NCBI RefSeq assembly: GCF_026343115.1
Contig: NZ_JAPEMC010000001.1
Span: 6,117,001 to 6,181,000 of the forward strand
Source of the DNA: Streptomyces sp. NBC_00102
GTDB taxonomy: Bacteria > Actinomycetota > Actinomycetes > Streptomycetales > Streptomycetaceae
Direction of reading: 5' to 3'
Length of the DNA stretch: 64,000 bases
Below, piece after piece: positions 28,437 to 36,918 of this stretch. Numbering within the stretch: position 1 is the first letter of the stretch; every line of letters starts with the position of its first letter. Both the position numbers and the translations under genes were made by a program. The notes below the pieces were generated by a model. It saw only the letters and a program-made list of their open reading frames with translations, made no database searches and was not told where the DNA came from.

Positions 28437-29189
28437 CTACACGGTGGGCCGCTGGAGCCAGAGCCACTGCGCGTAGGTGAGCGTCCCGTGGTCGGCCGGC
28501 TCCCGGGTGACCAGGCTCCCGTCCCGCATGGCCCGGCCCATCCCGCCGGGCAGCGGGACCTCCACGATCGGGCCCCGCTTGCCCGTATGGTGCGCGTACG
28601 CCCTGACCATCGCGGACATCGACTCGACCCGCGGTCCGCCCAGGTCGGGTACGCGTCCCGCCGGGGCGCCCGTGGCCAGCTCCACCAGCCGTTCGGCCAC
28701 CTCGCGGGCGGCGACCGGCTCGGACGTCATCCTCGGTACGGCCACCAGCGGGCCCACCTTGATCTGCCCGTAGATCTGGCCCGCGAACTCGTGGAACTGC
28801 GTCGCCCGCAGGATCGTCCACGGGACCGCGCCCCTCTCGACCAGCCGCTCCTGGGCCACCTTGCCGGCGTAGTAGCCGTGCGGAGCCCGGTCGATGCCGA
28901 CGATCGACAGCGCGACGTGGTGCCCCACCCCGACGGCCTGCTCCGAGGCCAGCAGCTGCCGGGTCACCGAGGTGAAGAACTCCGCCGAAGCCTTGGCGGA
29001 CATGGTTTGCTTCGACGTCACGTCCACGACCGCCGCGACCCCGTGGAGCGCCTCGGCGGCGCCGGAACCGGAGGTCAGGTCCACGCCGTTCGAGCGGGAC
29101 AGCACCACCGCCTCGTGGCCCCGCTCGCGGACGACGTCGACCACATGCCGCCCGACGGTGCCTGTGCCGCCCGCCACTGCGATCTTCAC
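28437..29189 (-). CDS. NAD(P)-binding atypical SDR (NmrA-like)
   Basis: The 250-aa protein begins VKIAVAGGTGTVGRHVVDVV (GxxGxxG) and has LSIVGIDRAPHGYYAGKVAQERLV, where Tyr and Lys are spaced as in SDR active sites (YxxGKVAQE), then WTILRATQFHEFA. It resembles the 'SDR family oxidoreductase' group used as quinone or flavin reductases. A GTG start with AGGAG eight bases upstream sets the N-terminus. It converges on the sugar-binding protein gene across 34 bp. Substrate unknown. Confidence 0.9.
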   Translation of the reverse strand: MKIAVAGGTGTVGRHVVDVVRERGHEAVVLSRSNGVDLTSGSGAAEALHGVAAVVDVTSKQTMSAKASAEFFTSVTRQLLASEQAVGVGHHVALSIVGIDRAPHGYYAGKVAQERLVERGAVPWTILRATQFHEFAGQIYGQIKVGPLVAVPRMTSEPVAAREVAERLVELATGAPAGRVPDLGGPRVESMSAMVRAYAHHTGKRGPIVEVPLPGGMGRAMRDGSLVTREPADHGTLTYAQWLWLQRPTV

Positions 29190-29372
29190 GCGGATCTCCT
29201 GTCACCGGGGCATCGGTCTTCACGCGGATTCCAGGGAGGACCCCGCCGGCCTGCTCCGGCGTCCTCCGGCACCGATCATCCCTCCCCTCGGGGCGGTCGG
29301 CACGCGCGCGCACGTCCCGACCGCTCCGGATCGCCCGTCCTGGATCGCCCGTCCCGCGCCACCCGTCCCGAA

Positions 29373-29837
29373 TCACCCGGCCGGGTCCGGCGGGGGCTTC
29401 CGGCCGGCGCCGGGTTCCTTCAGGAGTCCGGTGGCCGACCGGTGGACCTTCGCCAGGGCGCTCAGGAGGATGTCACGCTCGGCCCCGGTGAGCTCCGCGG
29501 TGACCTTCTCCTCGATCGCGCGCCGGTCCGCTTCGACGGGCTCGCGCAGCGCGCGCCCCGCGTCGGTGAGCCAGAGGCGGACGAGGCGGTTGTCCCGCTC
29601 GTCGCGGCGCCGGGTGAGCAGCCCCGCCGCGGTCATCCGGTCGGCCATCTTGACGACGGTGGGCGTCGTGACGTTCAGCGCGGCGGCGACCTCGCCGGGC
29701 GTGCTGCCGTCCCGCTCCCACAACCTGGCGAGCAGGTGGTTCTGCCCCACGTGCAGTCCGTGGCGCCGCATGGCCGCGTCGGCCAGCGCCCGGAGGGCCT
29801 TGGACGTCTTGCCGTGCAGGTCCAGGAACTCGGGCAT
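29373..29837 (-). CDS. MarR-family transcriptional regulator
   Basis: The 154-aa regulator has a winged-helix core: GLHVGQNHLLARLWERDGSTPGEVAAALNVTTPTVVKMADRMTAAGLLTRRRDERDNRLVRLWLTD contains helix-turn-helix, recognition helix and wing (DERDNR), as expected for MarR. The N- and C-terminal helices form the dimer interface. GGAAGG lies eight bases before the ATG. It is divergent from an NmrA-like gene, and the 124-bp gap carries a near-perfect inverted repeat, so autoregulation and repression of the neighbour are likely. Confidence 0.92.
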   Translation of the reverse strand: MPEFLDLHGKTSKALRALADAAMRRHGLHVGQNHLLARLWERDGSTPGEVAAALNVTTPTVVKMADRMTAAGLLTRRRDERDNRLVRLWLTDAGRALREPVEADRRAIEEKVTAELTGAERDILLSALAKVHRSATGLLKEPGAGRKPPPDPAG

Positions 29838-29908
29838 CGGGCGGCCTTCCGGTCGTGGGCGGCCGGCACGGACCGCCGCGCGAGAATCGATTGACGGCTA
29901 ATCATTCA

Positions 29909-29940
29909 CCGGCTAACGTCTGCGCCAATTCGTTAGCTGG
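29909..29940. promoter_or_regulatory. candidate MarR operator region
   Basis: CCGGCTAACG (29909-29918) and CGTTAGCTGG (29931-29940) form an inverted repeat with one mismatch and a 12-bp spacer. A further CGGCTAAT lies at 29895-29902. The cluster stands between the MarR gene and the NmrA-like gene, whose ribosome binding site (GAAGGA) begins 11 bp after the second arm. Confidence 0.6.
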
Positions 29941-29961
29941 CAAATGACTTGAAGGATTCAG

Positions 29962-30825
29962 ATGATACTGGTCACCGGGGCGACGGGGAACATCGGCCGT
30001 GAGCTCACCCGCGAACTCGACGCGAAGGGAGCCGAGTTACGTCTTCTCGTACGCGACGCGGCCCGTGCCGCCGCACTGCCCGAGCGTGCCGAGCGCGTCG
30101 TCGGCGACCTGGGCGAGCCCTCGACGCTGACTCCGGCCTTCGCCGGCGTCGACTCGCTCTTCCTGGTCACCCAGGGCATCGGCACCGACCACACCGCCGC
30201 TGCCGTCGCCGCCGCCGAGGCGGCGGGCGTGGGGCACATCGTGCACCTGTCCTCCCTCCACGTCACCATCGAACCGCTCCCCGCCATGGCCCACTGGCAC
30301 CACGAACGCGAGAAGATCGTCCGCGCCTCGGCGATACCCGCCACCTTCCTCCGGCCCGGCGGTTTCATGACCAACGCCCTCGACTGGATCCCCACCCTCA
30401 ACGAGGGAAACCACGTCCTCGACCCGGTCGGTCCGGGCCGCTCCGCACCCATCGACCCCGCGGACATCGCCGCGGTCGCCGCCCTCGTCCTCACCGGGAC
30501 CGGTCATCGGGGCAAGGAGTACGCCCTCACCGGCGGCGAGGCGCTCACCGTCACCGAGCAGGTGAGCATCCTCTCCCGCGCCACCGGCCGCGACATCGAG
30601 GTACGCGCGGTGAACACGCCGGACGAGGCCGTACGGTCCCGCTTCCCGCACGGGGCGCCCCGGGCGCTCGCCGACGCCATCACCGAGGGCTTCACGCTCA
30701 TGCGCGCCGACACCGTCGGGTTCCGGACGGACACCGTCGAACGGCTGCTCGGCCGTACACCGCGTACCTTCGCGGACTGGTGCGCACGTCACGCCGACGC
30801 GTTCCGCAGGCCCGAGTCCGCCTGA
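29962..30825 (+). CDS. NmrA-like NAD(P)-binding protein
   Basis: The 287-aa protein starts MILVTGATGNIGRELTREL with a GxxGxxG motif, continues with LRLLVRDAARAAALPERAERVVGDL and IVHLSSLHVTIE, and has the NmrA/isoflavone-reductase-like helix PATFLRPGGFMTNALDW. Such proteins are quinone reductases or redox sensors. The conserved SDR Tyr-x3-Lys is replaced by HWHHEREKIV, in which Lys is kept, as in the azoreductase/NmrA group. GAAGGA precedes the ATG. Regulation by the divergent MarR protein is likely. Confidence 0.9.
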   Translation: MILVTGATGNIGRELTRELDAKGAELRLLVRDAARAAALPERAERVVGDLGEPSTLTPAFAGVDSLFLVTQGIGTDHTAAAVAAAEAAGVGHIVHLSSLHVTIEPLPAMAHWHHEREKIVRASAIPATFLRPGGFMTNALDWIPTLNEGNHVLDPVGPGRSAPIDPADIAAVAALVLTGTGHRGKEYALTGGEALTVTEQVSILSRATGRDIEVRAVNTPDEAVRSRFPHGAPRALADAITEGFTLMRADTVGFRTDTVERLLGRTPRTFADWCARHADAFRRPESA

Positions 30826-30866
30826 CACCCGTCGAAGTCGGCCTGACCCGCCTGAGCCCGTACGGC

Positions 30867-30900
30867 CCGCCGGAGCGCGGGCCGGACCGCGCTCCGGCGG
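30867..30900 (+). terminator. strong hairpin terminator
   Basis: A perfect 13-bp stem (30867-30879 with 30888-30900, loop of 8) follows the NmrA-like gene by 42 bp. There is no T-run, as is common for Streptomyces terminators. Confidence 0.7.
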
Positions 30901-30974
30901 AATCACCCACCCCCTTCGCACCGCGCGCCCGTCCCGGCAGGGTCCGGGAACGTGCAGCCCTTAAGGTGAGCCCC

Positions 30975-31523
30975 ATGACGACGACGTACGCACTCCTGCT
31001 GCGCGGCATCAACGTCGGGGGCCACCGCAAGGTGCCCATGCCGGAACTGCGCGCGCTCCTCTCGGAACTGGGCCACAGCGGTGTGACCACGTACCTGCAG
31101 AGCGGCAACGCGGTCCTCACCGCGGCGAGCGACGACGAGAAGGAGGTCGCGGCCGGGATCGAGCGGGCCGTCGAGGAGCACTTCGGGTTCGCCGTCGACT
31201 GCCTCGTCCGCTCCGGCGCCTACCTCCGTGCCGTCGCCGACGCATGCCCCTTCCCCGCCGCGGAGTTGGAGGGCAAGCAGCTGCACGTCACCTTCTACGA
31301 CGGGCCGGTCACCGAGGACCGCTTCGCACCGGTGGACCCCGCCGCCCATCTGCCGGAGGAGTTCCGGCTCGGCGACCGTGCCCTCTACCTCTACGCCCCG
31401 GAGGGCCTCGGCCGCTCCGGCCTCGCCGTCGCACTCGCCCGGCCCGCCGTCACCAAGGGGCTCGTCGCCACCAGCCGCAACTGGAACACCGTGGTCAAGC
31501 TCGTGGAGCTGACCCGTGACTGA
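30975..31523 (+). CDS. DUF1697 protein
   Basis: The 182-aa product begins with TTYALLLRGINVGGHRKVPMPELRALL and has TYLQSGNAVLTA and a C-terminal TSRNWNTVVKLVEL, the standard blocks of DUF1697. These proteins are widespread and uncharacterised; the fold is ferredoxin-like. AAGGTGAG lies seven bases upstream of the ATG. The following gene starts eight bases before this one ends, so the two are translationally coupled. Confidence 0.9.
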   Translation: MTTTYALLLRGINVGGHRKVPMPELRALLSELGHSGVTTYLQSGNAVLTAASDDEKEVAAGIERAVEEHFGFAVDCLVRSGAYLRAVADACPFPAAELEGKQLHVTFYDGPVTEDRFAPVDPAAHLPEEFRLGDRALYLYAPEGLGRSGLAVALARPAVTKGLVATSRNWNTVVKLVELTRD

Positions 31524-31899
31524 GCTCCCGTACCCGGTGGCCGAGGCCATCGAGAACGAACTGCGCCTGCTCGACCCCGAGGTACGCCGCTCCGCGCAGC
31601 TCCTCGCGACGGTGCTGCACCCCGAGTTCCGCGAGATCGGCACCAGCGGCCGGCTCTGGGACCGCGCCGCGATCATCGCGGAACTCACCTCCGAGGCCAC
31701 CAACCGCCCCGGACCCCTGACCGCCTCCCGGATGGAGGGCGTCGAGCTCTGCCCCGGCCTCGTCCACCTGACCTTCGACACCGAGCACAAAGGCAGCCGC
31801 GCGCACCGGAGTTCACTGTGGCGGTTGACGGACGGGGGCTGGCAGCTCTACTTCCACCAGGCCACCCCGTTCGTCGCGGACCCGTTCAACGAGGCCTGA
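31516..31899 (+). CDS. NTF2-like (DUF4440) protein
   Basis: The 127-aa protein has the SnoaL/DUF4440 pattern: an N-terminal helix (AIENELRLLDPEVRRSAQLLATVLHPEFREIGTSGRLWDR) in which the beginning of the first strand (FREIGTSG) is typical, then LTFDTEHKGSRAHRSSLWRL and WQLYFHQATPF. Members bind small ligands or act as immunity-like or catalytic accessory proteins; no active site can be assigned. The GTG start overlaps the DUF1697 gene by eight bases. It converges on the ABC ATPase gene, 18 bp away. Confidence 0.88.
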   Translation: MTELPYPVAEAIENELRLLDPEVRRSAQLLATVLHPEFREIGTSGRLWDRAAIIAELTSEATNRPGPLTASRMEGVELCPGLVHLTFDTEHKGSRAHRSSLWRLTDGGWQLYFHQATPFVADPFNEA

Positions 31900-31917
31900 T
31901 CCGGAGCGTGCCCCGGA

Positions 31918-32784
31918 TCAGCGGCGGGTTACCCGCTGCGCCCGTGCGCTCCAGCGGCCGTCCGTACGCGTGATGCGCACCGGATGGCCGAAGCAGTCGC
32001 TGACCCGGTCCGTGGTCAGTACCTCGTCGGCCGGCCCCGACGCCACGCACTTCCCGCCGCGCAGCAGCATCGCGTGGGTCGTGGACGCGGGCAGCTCCTC
32101 CAGGTGGTGCGTGACCAGCACCGTCGCCAGCTCCGGATGCTCCTCGCGCAGGGCGTCCAGGCTGTCCAGCAGCTGCTCCCGGGCCGCCAGGTCCAGGCCG
32201 GTTGCCGGTTCGTCGAGGAGCAGCAGCCGGGGGCTCGGCATCAGGCTGCGCGCGATCAGCGTCCTGCCCCGCTCACCCTGGGAGAGCGACAGCCAGCGCG
32301 AGGCCTCCTTGCCGCCCATCCCGAGCATCGCCAGCAGCTCGTCCGCCCGCGCCCGCTCCTCCGCCGTCGGCGACCAACGCGGCAGCGGTTCGACCGAGTT
32401 GGTGAGACCCGTCAGAGCTACTTGACGCACCGTCAGGGCGGACTGGAGCGGGTGCCGGGGGTTGACGTGCCCGAGCAGCGTACGCAGCTCCCGCAGATCC
32501 ACCCGGCCCAGCGTCCTGCCGAGCACCTGCACCGTGCCCCGGGTGGGGTGGGTGACCGCGCCGAGCAGCCCCAGCAGGGTGCTCTTCCCGGCGCCGTTGG
32601 CACCCAGGAGCGCCCAGTGCTCGCCCTGCCGGACGGTGAGCGAGACGGTGTCCAGGATCGCCCGGCCGTCACGGACCACGGCGACCTCGTCGGCGTGGAT
32701 CACCGGTACCGGCTCCTCGGTGAAAGGCGCGGTGGAGGGCCCGGCGGGGAAGGAGAGGGGGGTGGTGACGGGGGTCGTGGTCAC
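31918..32784 (-). CDS. stand-alone ABC transporter ATP-binding protein (ModF/YcjV-type)
   Basis: The 288-aa ATPase has Walker A GANGAGKST, the signature LSQGERGR, Walker B LLLLDEP and a switch His in VLVTHHLEELP. The signature LSQGE and the following 'ERGRTLIARSLMPSP' resemble the group related to ModF and iron-chelate importers. No permease is adjacent, so its transporter, if any, is elsewhere, or it may act in a non-transport role. The GTG start at 32784 has AAGGAG nine bases upstream. An inverted repeat lies in its upstream region. Confidence 0.9.
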   Translation of the reverse strand: MTTTPVTTPLSFPAGPSTAPFTEEPVPVIHADEVAVVRDGRAILDTVSLTVRQGEHWALLGANGAGKSTLLGLLGAVTHPTRGTVQVLGRTLGRVDLRELRTLLGHVNPRHPLQSALTVRQVALTGLTNSVEPLPRWSPTAEERARADELLAMLGMGGKEASRWLSLSQGERGRTLIARSLMPSPRLLLLDEPATGLDLAAREQLLDSLDALREEHPELATVLVTHHLEELPASTTHAMLLRGGKCVASGPADEVLTTDRVSDCFGHPVRITRTDGRWSARAQRVTRR

Positions 32785-32819
32785 GATGAGTGCTCCTTAC
32801 ATCCATGCATCCGACACGT

Positions 32820-32834
32820 GGACCATATCGGTCC
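32820..32834 (-). promoter_or_regulatory. inverted repeat upstream of the ABC ATPase gene
   Basis: GGACC-ATATC-GGTCC is a perfect inverted repeat 35 bp upstream of the GTG start, in the 92-bp gap between the ATPase and chelatase genes. It could be an operator or a short hairpin. Confidence 0.4.
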
Positions 32835-32876
32835 GGGATGTGGACAGGGAGTCGGGTCGGCCTCGCGGGGGCGCTT

Positions 32877-33650
32877 TCAGGCCGACAGGGAGAGCGGGTG
32901 GGCCGCCCGTGCGTCGTCGTACCGCGTCAGCAGCAGCCGGGCCAGGGCCGGGGCGGCTCCGAGCACCTCGGAGAGCGCGTCGGCGCCGGCCTCGGCCGCC
33001 CCCGCGACGATCCGGTCCGGCAGCCGGCCGGGTGCGACGACGTACGGTGCCACCGCCACCCGGTCCACCCCGTCGGCGCGCAGCGCCCGCACCGCGTCCG
33101 CGGTGCGGGGGAACCCGCCGGGCGAGTTGGCGGAGGCGAACGCAGGCCGCACGGCGCACCAACCGGTGTGCCGCAGCTCCCGCGCGATTTCAGCGATCAC
33201 TGCGATCGCCTCCGGGTCCGTGGAGCCCGCCGAGGCCAGAACCAGCCCCGTCGAGCATCGGTCGGCGGGGGTGAGACCCGCCTCGTGCAACCGCTGCTCC
33301 AGCGCGGAGAGGAGCAGTGGGGAGGGACCGAGGACGCCCGCCTGCCGGACGCGCAGCCGGGGCAGCCGGGCCCGGGCCTCGCGCAGCACCGAGGGGATGT
33401 CGCTCTTGGCGTGGAAAGCCCTGGTGAGCAGCAGCGGCAGCGCGACGACTTCTTCCGTACCCGATGAGCTCGGGGAGTTCAGGCGCTCCAGCACCCTGGG
33501 CACCGACGGTGCGTTGAAGTCGAGGAACCCCGTCTCCACGCGGAGCCCCGGCCGCAGCGACCGTACCCGCGCGGTGAGCGCGTGCACGGTCGCCGCGTGC
33601 CGCGGATCGCGGCTGCCGTGGGCGATGACGAGAAGGACGGGTGCGCGCAT
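32877..33650 (-). CDS. sirohydrochlorin chelatase (CbiX-type)
   Basis: This 257-aa protein starts RAPVLLVIAHGSRDPRHAATVHAL, with the catalytic His in AHGSRD, and has VVALPLLLTRAFHAKSDIP with a second His. It is a duplicated CbiX-like chelatase: the C-terminal half (STGLVLASAGSTDPEAIAVI) is a degenerate copy. It would insert Fe2+ into sirohydrochlorin to make siroheme, the cofactor of the sulfite reductase encoded upstream in the same cluster. Its ATG lies nine bases after the ssuC stop, so it ends the sulfur operon. Confidence 0.9.
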   Translation of the reverse strand: MRAPVLLVIAHGSRDPRHAATVHALTARVRSLRPGLRVETGFLDFNAPSVPRVLERLNSPSSSGTEEVVALPLLLTRAFHAKSDIPSVLREARARLPRLRVRQAGVLGPSPLLLSALEQRLHEAGLTPADRCSTGLVLASAGSTDPEAIAVIAEIARELRHTGWCAVRPAFASANSPGGFPRTADAVRALRADGVDRVAVAPYVVAPGRLPDRIVAGAAEAGADALSEVLGAAPALARLLLTRYDDARAAHPLSLSA

Positions 33651-33659
33651 GGACGTAAC

Positions 33660-34565
33660 TCAGTTCTTGACGAGAAGACCGCGGCTGCGCAGCACCCACC
33701 GCTCCAGCGGACTGAAGATCAGCAGGTCGATCGCGACACCGACGAACAGGATGAGCAGGATCGACAGGAAGATCCCGGGCATGTCGAAGTTGTTGCGGCC
33801 GTTCTCCAGCAACTGCCCGAGACCCAGGCCGAGATCGGGGGACGAGGCGATGATCTCGGCGGCCATCAGCGAGCGCCAGGAGAAGGCCCAGCCCTGCTTG
33901 AGCCCCGCGAGATAGCCCGGCAGCGCCGCCGGCAGCACGATGTGCCAGGTGCCGCGCAGCCCGGTCGCGCCGATGGTGCGCCCCGCGCGCAGGAAGAGCG
34001 GCGGGACCTGGTCGACGCCGGACACCAGACCGTTGGCGATCGACGGGACCGCGCCGAGCAGGATCACCGCGTACATCGTCCGGTCGACCAGGCCGAGCCA
34101 GATGACGGCCGGGGCGACCCAGGCCACCGAGGGCAGCGACTGGAGGCCGGAGAGGATCGGGCCGATCGCCGCGCGGACCACCCGGACCCGGGCGACGAGC
34201 AGGCCGAGCGGCGTACCGATGAGGACCGCGAGCACGAAGCCGAGCAGGCCGCGCGAGACGCTGGTCCAGATCACCTCCAGCAGCGTGCCCTTGACCCACA
34301 TGTCCTGCGCGCTGTCCCAGACGGCGGCGGGCGGCGGCAGCTTGTAGTCGTCGGTGACCTTCGCCCAGACCAGGACCTGCCAGACCAGGACGACCAGGAC
34401 GACCGCCAGGACCGGCGGCAACACCTTGCTGACGAGGACCTCCCGCACCGGGGTACGGTGCGACTGGACGGCGTCCAGCGCGTCGAGCCCGGCCTCCAGA
34501 CCCGCGAGGTCGTCCCGCTTGGCGGTCCCCGCCGGGTCGGCGGATTTGATGTCAGTGCTGGCCAT
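33660..34565 (-). CDS. ssuC: sulfonate-type ABC transporter permease (SsuC-like)
   Basis: The 301-aa permease begins with a charged cytoplasmic leader (MASTDIKSADPAGTAKRDD) and has six hydrophobic segments from VLPPVLAVVLVVLVWQVLVWA onward. The conserved SsuC/TauC loop is GLRGTWHIVLPAALPGYLAGLKQGWAFSWRSLMAAEII. It would move alkanesulfonates or related sulfur compounds across the membrane. The ATG lies inside the end of ssuB (14-bp overlap), showing tight coupling. A longer frame to 34811 is an artefact of overlap. Confidence 0.9.
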   Translation of the reverse strand: MASTDIKSADPAGTAKRDDLAGLEAGLDALDAVQSHRTPVREVLVSKVLPPVLAVVLVVLVWQVLVWAKVTDDYKLPPPAAVWDSAQDMWVKGTLLEVIWTSVSRGLLGFVLAVLIGTPLGLLVARVRVVRAAIGPILSGLQSLPSVAWVAPAVIWLGLVDRTMYAVILLGAVPSIANGLVSGVDQVPPLFLRAGRTIGATGLRGTWHIVLPAALPGYLAGLKQGWAFSWRSLMAAEIIASSPDLGLGLGQLLENGRNNFDMPGIFLSILLILFVGVAIDLLIFSPLERWVLRSRGLLVKN

Positions 34566-35343
34566 GGCGGCGGATCTCCCCACGCAGTTCTTCGGTGATC
34601 TCGACGGACAGCTCCGCGACGGCGGAGTCCTCGATGCGGCGCGGGTGTTCGATGCCGACCGTCCACTCACGGGCGATCCGTCCCGGCCGGGACGACAGCA
34701 GCACGACCCGCTGAGCGAGACGCACCGCCTCGCGCACGTTGTGGGTGACGAAGAGGACCGAGGCGTTGGTCTCCCGCCAGATCCGGGTGAGTTCGTCGTG
34801 CAGTACGTCACGGGTGATCGCGTCGAGCGCGGCGAACGGCTCGTCCATCAGCAGCAGTTGGCTGTCCTGGGCGAGCGCGCGGGCCATCGCGACCCGCTGG
34901 CGCATGCCGCCGGAGAGCTCGTGCACCCGTTTGCCGTACGCCCCGCCCAGGCGCACGAGTTCGAGCAGCCGCTCCGCCTCGGGGCGGCGCTCGGCCTTGG
35001 ACACCCCGCGCAGCCGCAGGGCGAGTTCGATGTTCTTGCCCGCGGTGAGCCACGGGAAGAGGGCGTGCTCCTGGAACATCAGGGCCGGCCGCCCGCCGGG
35101 GGTCTCGATGGACCCCGCGGACGGGCGGTCGAGTCCCGCCACCAGGTTGAGCAGCGTCGACTTGCCGCACCCGGAGGCTCCCAGGAGGGTGACGAACTCG
35201 CCGGGAGCGACATCGAGCGTGATGTCGTCCAGGACGAGCTGCTGACCGGTGGGTCCGGCGAAGGACTTCGATACGTGGTTGATACGAGCGGCGTGCTCGA
35301 CCGACGCGCGGTCCTCGGCCTTGGTGAGGGTGCTGGTCGCCAT
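34552..35343 (-). CDS. ssuB: sulfonate-type ABC transporter ATPase (SsuB-like)
   Basis: The 263-aa ATPase has Walker A GASGCGKST, the Q-loop MFQEHALFPWLT, the signature LSGGMRQR, Walker B LLLMDEP and a switch His in LFVTHNV. The EHALFPW and GIEHPRR segments are typical of SsuB/TauB. An AGGAGGTGACGACC ribosome binding site precedes the ATG at 35343, which excludes a longer frame to 35460. The gene lies between ssuA and ssuC but is split from ssuA by a 220-bp gap that holds a MITE-like element. Confidence 0.92.
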   Translation of the reverse strand: MATSTLTKAEDRASVEHAARINHVSKSFAGPTGQQLVLDDITLDVAPGEFVTLLGASGCGKSTLLNLVAGLDRPSAGSIETPGGRPALMFQEHALFPWLTAGKNIELALRLRGVSKAERRPEAERLLELVRLGGAYGKRVHELSGGMRQRVAMARALAQDSQLLLMDEPFAALDAITRDVLHDELTRIWRETNASVLFVTHNVREAVRLAQRVVLLSSRPGRIAREWTVGIEHPRRIEDSAVAELSVEITEELRGEIRRHGQH

Positions 35344-35389
35344 GGTCGTCACCTCCTGGGAATCCTGGTTCGGGTGGGCGGGCGGACTG

Positions 35390-35564
35390 GGGCGTGTTGT
35401 GAAAGTAGCGCCGGCCGCCCGGAGGGCGGGTCGGGCGTCGTCCGGTGCGTGCGATCGCAAGGCGGAGGGTCGCCCCGATACTGGATGTATCGGGGCGATT
35501 CCGACAACGTGGCGAGCGTGCGTGCCGGGCGTCGCCCGACAGGTGAAACTTTCACAACACGCCC
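35390..35564. mobile_element. 175-bp MITE-like element with 17-bp terminal inverted repeats
   Basis: GGGCGTGTTGTGAAAGT at 35390-35406 is repeated exactly, inverted, at 35548-35564. The interior has no reading frame but contains an 11-bp-stem hairpin (35471-35481 with 35487-35497, loop of 5). The right arm's last base is the G of the ssuA TAG stop (35564-35566, minus), so insertion appears to have occurred at the stop codon. No obvious target-site duplication can be seen. The mobilising transposase would have to be elsewhere in the genome. Confidence 0.75.
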
Positions 35565-36685
35565 TACTTGACGCCGAGTCCGGCGTCGTCGACCGCGGGC
35601 TCGCCCTCGGCCTTGAGGACCTTGTTGAGCAGGGTCAGGTCGTAGATGCCGTCGAGGTTGGGCTTCTCCAGCAGACCGGCCTTCACCGCGTGGTCGGCCT
35701 CGGCGTTCAGCGTCGCGGCCAGCGGGTCGTTGGTGACCAGGATCGACTTCCAGGCCGGGTCGAGGACCTCGGCCGGGAGCGCCTTGCCGCTCAGGGCCTC
35801 AAGTGCCTTGTTGGCGGACGCCTTGGCCAGGTCCGGGTTCTCGTTGATCCACTTGTTCGTCTTCACCGAACCGCGCAGGACCGCCTCGACCACGTCGGGG
35901 TGCTCGGTCAGGAACTTCTGCGACACGATGATGTTGGTGATGACGAACTTGTTGTCCGGCCACAGCGTCGTCTCGTCCAGCAGCACCTTGGCGCCCTCGG
36001 AGACCAGCTTGGACGCGGTCGGCTCCGGCACCCAGGCGCCGTCCAGGGAACCGGCCTTGTAGGCGTCCGGCGTCACCTTGTTGTCCGAGCGGACGACGGA
36101 GACGTCGCCCTTGCCGCTCTGCGCGTCGACCTTCCAGCCCTGCTCGGAGATCCAGTTGAGGAACGCGACGTCCTGCGTGTTGCCGAGCTGCGGGGTGGCG
36201 ATCTTCTTGCCCTTGAGGTCGGCCAGGGTTTTGATCTTGTCCGGGTTGACGACGAGCTTCACGCCACCGGAGGCCGAACCACCGATGATCCGCAGGCCCT
36301 TGCCCTGGGACTTGGTGAAGCCGTTGATGGACGGCGAGGGGCCGATGAAGCCGATGTCGATCGAACCGGCGTTGAGCGCCTCGATCTCGGACGGGCCGGC
36401 GTTGAAGGTCGACGTCTTGACCTTGGTGCCGCCGAGCTCCTTCTGGAAGGTGCCCTCCTGGACTCCGACCAGGGCGGTGGCGTGCGTGAGGTTCGGGAAG
36501 TACCCGATGCTCACGGTGTCCGCGGAGAGCTTCTCCGCCCCGGCGGTGGCGGCGGCGTCCGTCTTCTTCGAGTCGTCGTCGGTCGACTCGGAGCCGTAGC
36601 CGCAGGCGGTGAGAACCACGGCGAGCAGCGGCAGTGCGGCGGCAGCGAGCAGGCTGCGGCGGACGGTGGTACGGGTGGCTGGCAC
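35564..36685 (-). CDS. ssuA: sulfonate-type ABC transporter binding lipoprotein (SsuA-like)
   Basis: The 373-aa binding protein has a lipoprotein signal (VLTAC lipobox, Cys about residue 28) and then the SsuA/TauA family pattern VSIGYFPNLTHATALVGVQEGTFQKELG, FNAGPSEIEALNAGSIDIGFIGPSPSINGF and LKGKKIATPQLGNTQDVAFLNW. It should bind an aliphatic sulfonate or a similar sulfur source at the outer face of the membrane. The gene follows cysN, 233 bp away, in the sulfur cluster. Its stop codon is shared with the terminal repeat of the MITE-like element. Confidence 0.92.
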   Translation of the reverse strand: MPATRTTVRRSLLAAAALPLLAVVLTACGYGSESTDDDSKKTDAAATAGAEKLSADTVSIGYFPNLTHATALVGVQEGTFQKELGGTKVKTSTFNAGPSEIEALNAGSIDIGFIGPSPSINGFTKSQGKGLRIIGGSASGGVKLVVNPDKIKTLADLKGKKIATPQLGNTQDVAFLNWISEQGWKVDAQSGKGDVSVVRSDNKVTPDAYKAGSLDGAWVPEPTASKLVSEGAKVLLDETTLWPDNKFVITNIIVSQKFLTEHPDVVEAVLRGSVKTNKWINENPDLAKASANKALEALSGKALPAEVLDPAWKSILVTNDPLAATLNAEADHAVKAGLLEKPNLDGIYDLTLLNKVLKAEGEPAVDDAGLGVK

Positions 36686-36882
36686 GGGAGGCTTTCCTCT
36701 CGTTGGCCGGGCTCTACGTCCCTCGGGTCTCCGGGGAAGCGGCCGGGCGGTCGGCAGGTCTTCGGCGGTACGGGCGGTGCGTGAGGTGCGGGAGGGCGCG
36801 CAGGCAGTGCGCGTACGTCATCGCGCACATCGCGCCACCCCGCCCTGGCCGCTGCCGAGGGCACCGCTGCCCACACGACCGC

Positions 36883-36900
36883 CCTCCTTCGCGAAGGAGG
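36883..36900. terminator. 18-bp perfect palindrome after cysN
   Basis: CCTCCTTCGCGAAGGAGG is a perfect palindrome 18 bp beyond the cysN stop, within the 233-bp gap before ssuA. It may be a terminator or attenuator between the cys and ssu parts of the cluster, or a dimeric regulator site. No other gene is seen in the gap. Confidence 0.5.
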
Positions 36901-36918
36901 AGAAGAAATCGGTTCTCA

